From: Terriglobales bacterium
Lineage (GTDB): Bacteria; Acidobacteriota; Terriglobia; Bryobacterales; Bryobacteraceae
Direction: 5' to 3'
Length of the DNA: 37,347 nt
Assembly (NCBI GenBank): GCA_021372245.1
Contig: JAJFUV010000261.1
Location: 1-37,347 of the forward strand
Positions 34,099-37,347 of the stretch are shown piece by piece. Both the position numbers and the translations under genes were made by a program. Numbering within the stretch: position 1 is the stretch's first letter; every line of letters begins with the position of its first letter. The notes under the pieces are model-generated. The model was not told the DNA's origin, did no database searches, and saw only the letters and a list, made by a program, of their open reading frames with translations.

Positions 34099-34140
34099 AC
34101 TGCGAGCGGGTAATGACTCGTCTTGGAAAGAGGTGGGAGT

Positions 34141-37100
34141 ATGTCGTCCTTGCATCGCTTGTGTGCCCTGACCTGCCTAGGTCTGGTGATTGTTCTCAGC
34201 GTTCTCGGACAGTTTGAAACAGCGTCGGTACTCGGAACCATCCGGGATCCTACCGGAGCCGTGATTCGCGGCAGCAACGTCACGCTTTCCAATACGAAGA
34301 CCGGCATTTCGGTCAGTACGCAGACTGACGGCGCCGGCAATTACATCTTCCTCAACGTCCGCATCGGTTCGTACCGTGTGAAGGCGGAGTCTCCCGGTTT
34401 CAAGACCGCCGTGGCCGAGGATTTCACGGTGACCGTGAGTGCGCGGCAAAGAGTCGATCTCACGCTCGCGGTGGGCGACGCAAGCCAGAGCGTCGAGATC
34501 CGTGATGCTGCCGCCGCGCTCGAAACCGATTCGAGCGATCGCGGGCAGATTGTACGACGCGAGACTATCGTGAATTTGCCCTTGAACGGCCGTTCCTATG
34601 CCGACCTTGCGCTGCTTACGCCCGGCGTGCGCAAGTCCGCGCTGGGCATGGATCAGACCAACAGCAATTATCGTGAATCCTCGTTCAACGTGAATGGGTT
34701 GCGCAGTTCTCTGAATAACTTCCAAGTCGACGGTGTCGACAACAACGCTTACGGCACCAGCAACCAGGGCTACTCGAACCAGGCGGTGCAGGTCAATCCC
34801 GATGCCGTGGCCGAGTTCAAAGTTCAGACCAACAACTACAGCGCTGAGTACGGGCGCGCCGGCGGCGCCATCGTCAACGTGTCGGTGCGCAGCGGCACGA
34901 ATGAACTCCACGGCGCCGCATGGGAGTTTCTCCGGAATACCAAGCTCAACGCCGTGGGATTTTTCAAGCCCAGCGCAGGCAAGCCCGTGTTCCAGCAGAA
35001 CCAGTTCGGCGCGGCGCTGGGAGGCCCCGTTCGCAAGAACAAGACTTTCTTTTTCGCCGACTACGAGGGCATGCGGCGCATCCAGCGGACCCTTGTCTTC
35101 GCCACCATTCCCACGATGGACCAGCGGAATGGCATCTTCACATCCGCCGTCAGGAATCCTTTTTCCGGGGCCGTCTATCCGAACAACACGATTCCGCAGT
35201 CCGAACTCACGACGTTCGCAAAGAAAGTCTTCAGCCAGTTGCCCGCGCCGACCCGTAGTGGCATCTCGAACAACTTCGACAACCTGCCGCGCATTCCCAC
35301 CAGCGACAACAAAGGCGATGTGCGCATGGACGAGTACTTTGGCGGAAAGGTCACCGCATTCTTCCGTTACAGCCATCGCGAATACAACCAGAGCGACAAT
35401 CCCCCCATCCCCTTGCCTCTCGGCTCGAGCGGCAGCAACGGAAACGTCAACATCGTCAACAAGCAGGCGGCGGGAGGGCTCACCTATACCCTCAGCCCCA
35501 CGGCCCTGGCCGAGTTCCGCCTGGGCATCACGCGCACCATCGGCGGCAAGTGGCCGCTTCAGGCGGGACTGCCCAACATGGAGCAAGAGTACGGGATCAA
35601 AGGGCTGCCCACCGACCCGGCCCTGGCCGGCGGGCTCAATACACAGGAGATCAACGGCTATATAGGCCTGGGGCGGCGCAGCAGCACCCCGCAGTTCCAG
35701 AATCCCCTGGCCGTCAATCCGAAGGTCAACCTGTCAAAGATCCACTCCCGCCACACCATGAAGTTCGGATGGGAGTTTCAAACCATTCATACCGAAATTC
35801 TGGATTTCAGCCCGCAGTATGGTTCCGACGGCTACAGCGGCCAGTTCAGCCGGCCCTCGACTGTCAGCTCCAACACGGCTTACAACGTCGCCGACTTCCT
35901 CCTCGGCGCACGCAGCTCCTACTCGCTCGCCAACTGGGTGGTGGTGGATTACCGCCAGCGCATGAACTTCTTCTACTTCCAGGACGACTGGAAAGTGAAC
36001 AAGAAGCTGACCATCAACTTTGGCGTGCGTTACGAGTACGCCACGCCGCAGTGGGAAGCCCAGAACCGTCTGGCGAACTTCGACCCGGTAGCGCTCAAGC
36101 TCGTGCAGGCGCCGGGCGGCGGGATCTATGAGCGCTCCATGGTGCGTCCGGATCGCAACAACTGGGCGCCGCGGTTGGGGTTCGCCTACAATCTCACGCC
36201 CAAGACGGTCATCCGCAGCGGTTACGGAATCAGCTACATCCACTTCAACCGCATGGGTGGGGAGAACATCCTCTCTTACAACGGACCCACGGTGATTAAC
36301 GCGAGCATCAGCCAGCTGCCGACCAACCCCGCCTGCGCGGCGGATGTGGCAGCGACCAACTGCTTCCGTACGACGATGATGGGTTATCCGGACAGCATGG
36401 TGGCGCCCGACAAGTTCAGCACGGCCATTACACGCACCAACTACATCCCCGCCGACTACCGCACTTCGTATGTGCAGAGCTGGCACTTCACCGTCCAGCG
36501 CGAGATCGGCAAGGGCTGGATCACCGACCTGGGCTATGTAGGCAACCGCGGCGTGGGGCTCATGATTCTGGGCGACTACAACCAGGCGCGCCCGAACAAC
36601 ATCGGCGAGAATGTCGTGCTTCAGTCGCGGCGGCCTCTTACGGCGTTCACCGACATCCAAATCGCCTGGGGCGGCGGGTTCTCGACCTATCACGGCCTGC
36701 AAACCAAAGTTGAAAAGAAGTTCTCCGGTGGTCTGTATTTCCTGAACTCTTTCACCTGGTCGAAATCGATTGACAACGCTGCGGGCCACCTGGAATCGGC
36801 CAATGGCGACAACTCGCGCGTCAACTTCCGGGATCTGCGGAATGAAAAGGGCGTCGGCAGCTATAATCAACCGCTCAACATGACCACTTCGCTGGTCTAT
36901 GACTTGCCATACGGCAAGGGCCGCAAGTTCGGTTCTTCCGTCAACCCGTGGGTCAACGGGCTGGCGGGGGGCTGGCGGCTGACCCTCATCAACACCATGA
37001 CCAGCGGGCAGCCGGTGAACCTGAATTACAGCCCCTCGTCGCAATTCTCCGTCAGCGGCTATCCGACCTACCGCGCCAACGTTCTGGGCGACGTGATGGC

Positions 37101-37347
37101 GCCGGAGAGCCAGCGCTCCATCGACAATTACTTCAACACCGCGAACGTGGTGCTGCCCACCGACCCGCGCTTTCCCTTCGGAAGCGCGGGGCGTAACATC
37201 GCGCGTGGCTACGCCTTTCACCAAGCCGACATGGGCCTCCACAAGGATTTCCTGCTGGGCAGCGAAAGCCGCCACTTGGAGTTCCGGGCCGAGTTTTTCG
37301 ACCTTCTGAACAAGACCAACTTCGGGGCGCCCAACAGCACCCGCAGC
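34141..37347 (+). CDS. TonB-dependent receptor with carboxypeptidase-regulatory domain (Oar-like), 3' end outside window
   Basis: An open frame of 1069 codons runs from the ATG at 34141 to the window end with no stop. The signal segment [18 protein letters not shown] is followed by a carboxypeptidase-regulatory-like domain ([20 protein letters not shown], residues about 30-110). The plug domain contains [19 protein letters not shown] and [20 protein letters not shown]. The barrel follows with many aromatic strands ([18 protein letters not shown]). The last residues visible, [11 protein letters not shown], are near the usual C terminus of this family, so only a short piece is missing. These acidobacterial receptors import large substrates, probably sugars or oligomers, across the outer membrane. 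A clear promoter and ribosome binding site precede it. Confidence 0.93.
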   Translation, partial: MSSLHRLCALTCLGLVIVLSVLGQFETASVLGTIRDPTGAVIRGSNVTLSNTKTGISVSTQTDGAGNYIFLNVRIGSYRVKAESPGFKTAVAEDFTVTVSARQRVDLTLAVGDASQSVEIRDAAAALETDSSDRGQIVRRETIVNLPLNGRSYADLALLTPGVRKSALGMDQTNSNYRESSFNVNGLRSSLNNFQVDGVDNNAYGTSNQGYSNQAVQVNPDAVAEFKVQTNNYSAEYGRAGGAIVNVSVRSGTNELHGAAWEFLRNTKLNAVGFFKPSAGKPVFQQNQFGAALGGPVRKNKTFFFADYEGMRRIQRTLVFATIPTMDQRNGIFTSAVRNPFSGAVYPNNTIPQSELTTFAKKVFSQLPAPTRSGISNNFDNLPRIPTSDNKGDVRMDEYFGGKVTAFFRYSHREYNQSDNPPIPLPLGSSGSNGNVNIVNKQAAGGLTYTLSPTALAEFRLGITRTIGGKWPLQAGLPNMEQEYGIKGLPTDPALAGGLNTQEINGYIGLGRRSSTPQFQNPLAVNPKVNLSKIHSRHTMKFGWEFQTIHTEILDFSPQYGSDGYSGQFSRPSTVSSNTAYNVADFLLGARSSYSLANWVVVDYRQRMNFFYFQDDWKVNKKLTINFGVRYEYATPQWEAQNRLANFDPVALKLVQAPGGGIYERSMVRPDRNNWAPRLGFAYNLTPKTVIRSGYGISYIHFNRMGGENILSYNGPTVINASISQLPTNPACAADVAATNCFRTTMMGYPDSMVAPDKFSTAITRTNYIPADYRTSYVQSWHFTVQREIGKGWITDLGYVGNRGVGLMILGDYNQARPNNIGENVVLQSRRPLTAFTDIQIAWGGGFSTYHGLQTKVEKKFSGGLYFLNSFTWSKSIDNAAGHLESANGDNSRVNFRDLRNEKGVGSYNQPLNMTTSLVYDLPYGKGRKFGSSVNPWVNGLAGGWRLTLINTMTSGQPVNLNYSPSSQFSVSGYPTYRANVLGDVMAPESQRSIDNYFNTANVVLPTDPRFPFGSAGRNIARGYAFHQADMGLHKDFLLGSESRHLEFRAEFFDLLNKTNFGAPNSTRS

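Larger units (their letters stand above)
33606..34140. other. Non-coding region between infC and the TonB receptor
   Basis: A 535-base stretch without a convincing gene. It holds the 33741-33772 hairpin, the receptor promoter (34070-34098) and a ribosome binding site (AGGTGGGAG at 34131-34139). Open frames inside it show no conserved features, and no tRNA-like or other known RNA fold was recognised. The leader of infC runs leftward out of it. Confidence 0.6.

Noticed and set aside
34177..37275. Two long minus-strand frames opposite the TonB receptor
   Set aside because: They are shadows of the receptor, whose plus frame is open across the whole interval with clear plug and barrel motifs.

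Overview
The window looks like chromosomal DNA of an acidobacterium, most likely of the Solibacter/Bryobacter type. This is inferred from gene content, not from a marker gene. The clues are high GC, an Oar-like TonB-dependent receptor with an N-terminal carboxypeptidase-regulatory domain, several enzymes carrying Tat (RRxF) signals, a NIPSNAP protein with a Tat signal, and a GH-rich secretome. No tRNA, rRNA, CRISPR array or convincing intrinsic terminator was seen. Coding density is very high, and most gaps are under 100 bases.

Layout. (1) 1-143: the end of an insertion sequence (first 15 codons of a transposase plus terminal motifs), sitting 15 bases upstream of an Rrf2 regulator-cysK pair (222-1621). 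(2) 9355-1628, minus strand: a tightly packed run of UroD-like protein, TrpB2, exported ADP-ribosylglycohydrolase, a 34-residue small ORF, hutI, ftcD, lipA and ybaK. The last six are separated by 12 bases or less or overlap. (3) 9465-12897, plus: a membrane protein/winged-helix pair, a Tat NIPSNAP protein, an MgtC/DUF4010 membrane protein and rpsT. (4) 12955-15942, plus: a 995-residue secreted protein that looks like a large glycosidase. (5) 20025-15887, minus: an envelope operon psd-pssA-(Asd-like)-lptE-holA with ATGA overlaps. (6) 20296-24064: a Tat-exported L-fucose-isomerase-like protein, a Tat-exported DegT-type aminotransferase and a convergent GH29 alpha-L-fucosidase. (7) 31721-24148, minus: ggt, sugar isomerase, asnS, arginase, ddl, S41 protease and cupin, a second long run with gaps of a few bases. 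(8) 31801-32955, plus: a polytopic membrane protein, converging on an isolated infC (33605-32967). (9) 33606-34140: a 535-base non-coding stretch with a strong hairpin. (10) 34141 to the end: a TonB-dependent receptor cut by the window edge.

How the genes work together. The Rrf2/cysK pair is probably sulfur/cysteine control with autoregulation. The hutI-ftcD pair covers the last steps of histidine breakdown, although hutH and hutU are absent and HutI lacks a conserved metal ligand. psd and pssA make phosphatidylethanolamine, and lptE serves LPS export. ddl and the S41 protease serve the envelope, and ggt, asnS and arginase handle amino acids. The fucosidase, the FucI-like protein and the aminotransferase, all with export signals, are the best candidate for an undescribed extracytoplasmic sugar-processing module. 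The large GH-like protein and the TonB receptor may be involved in polysaccharide or glycoprotein use.
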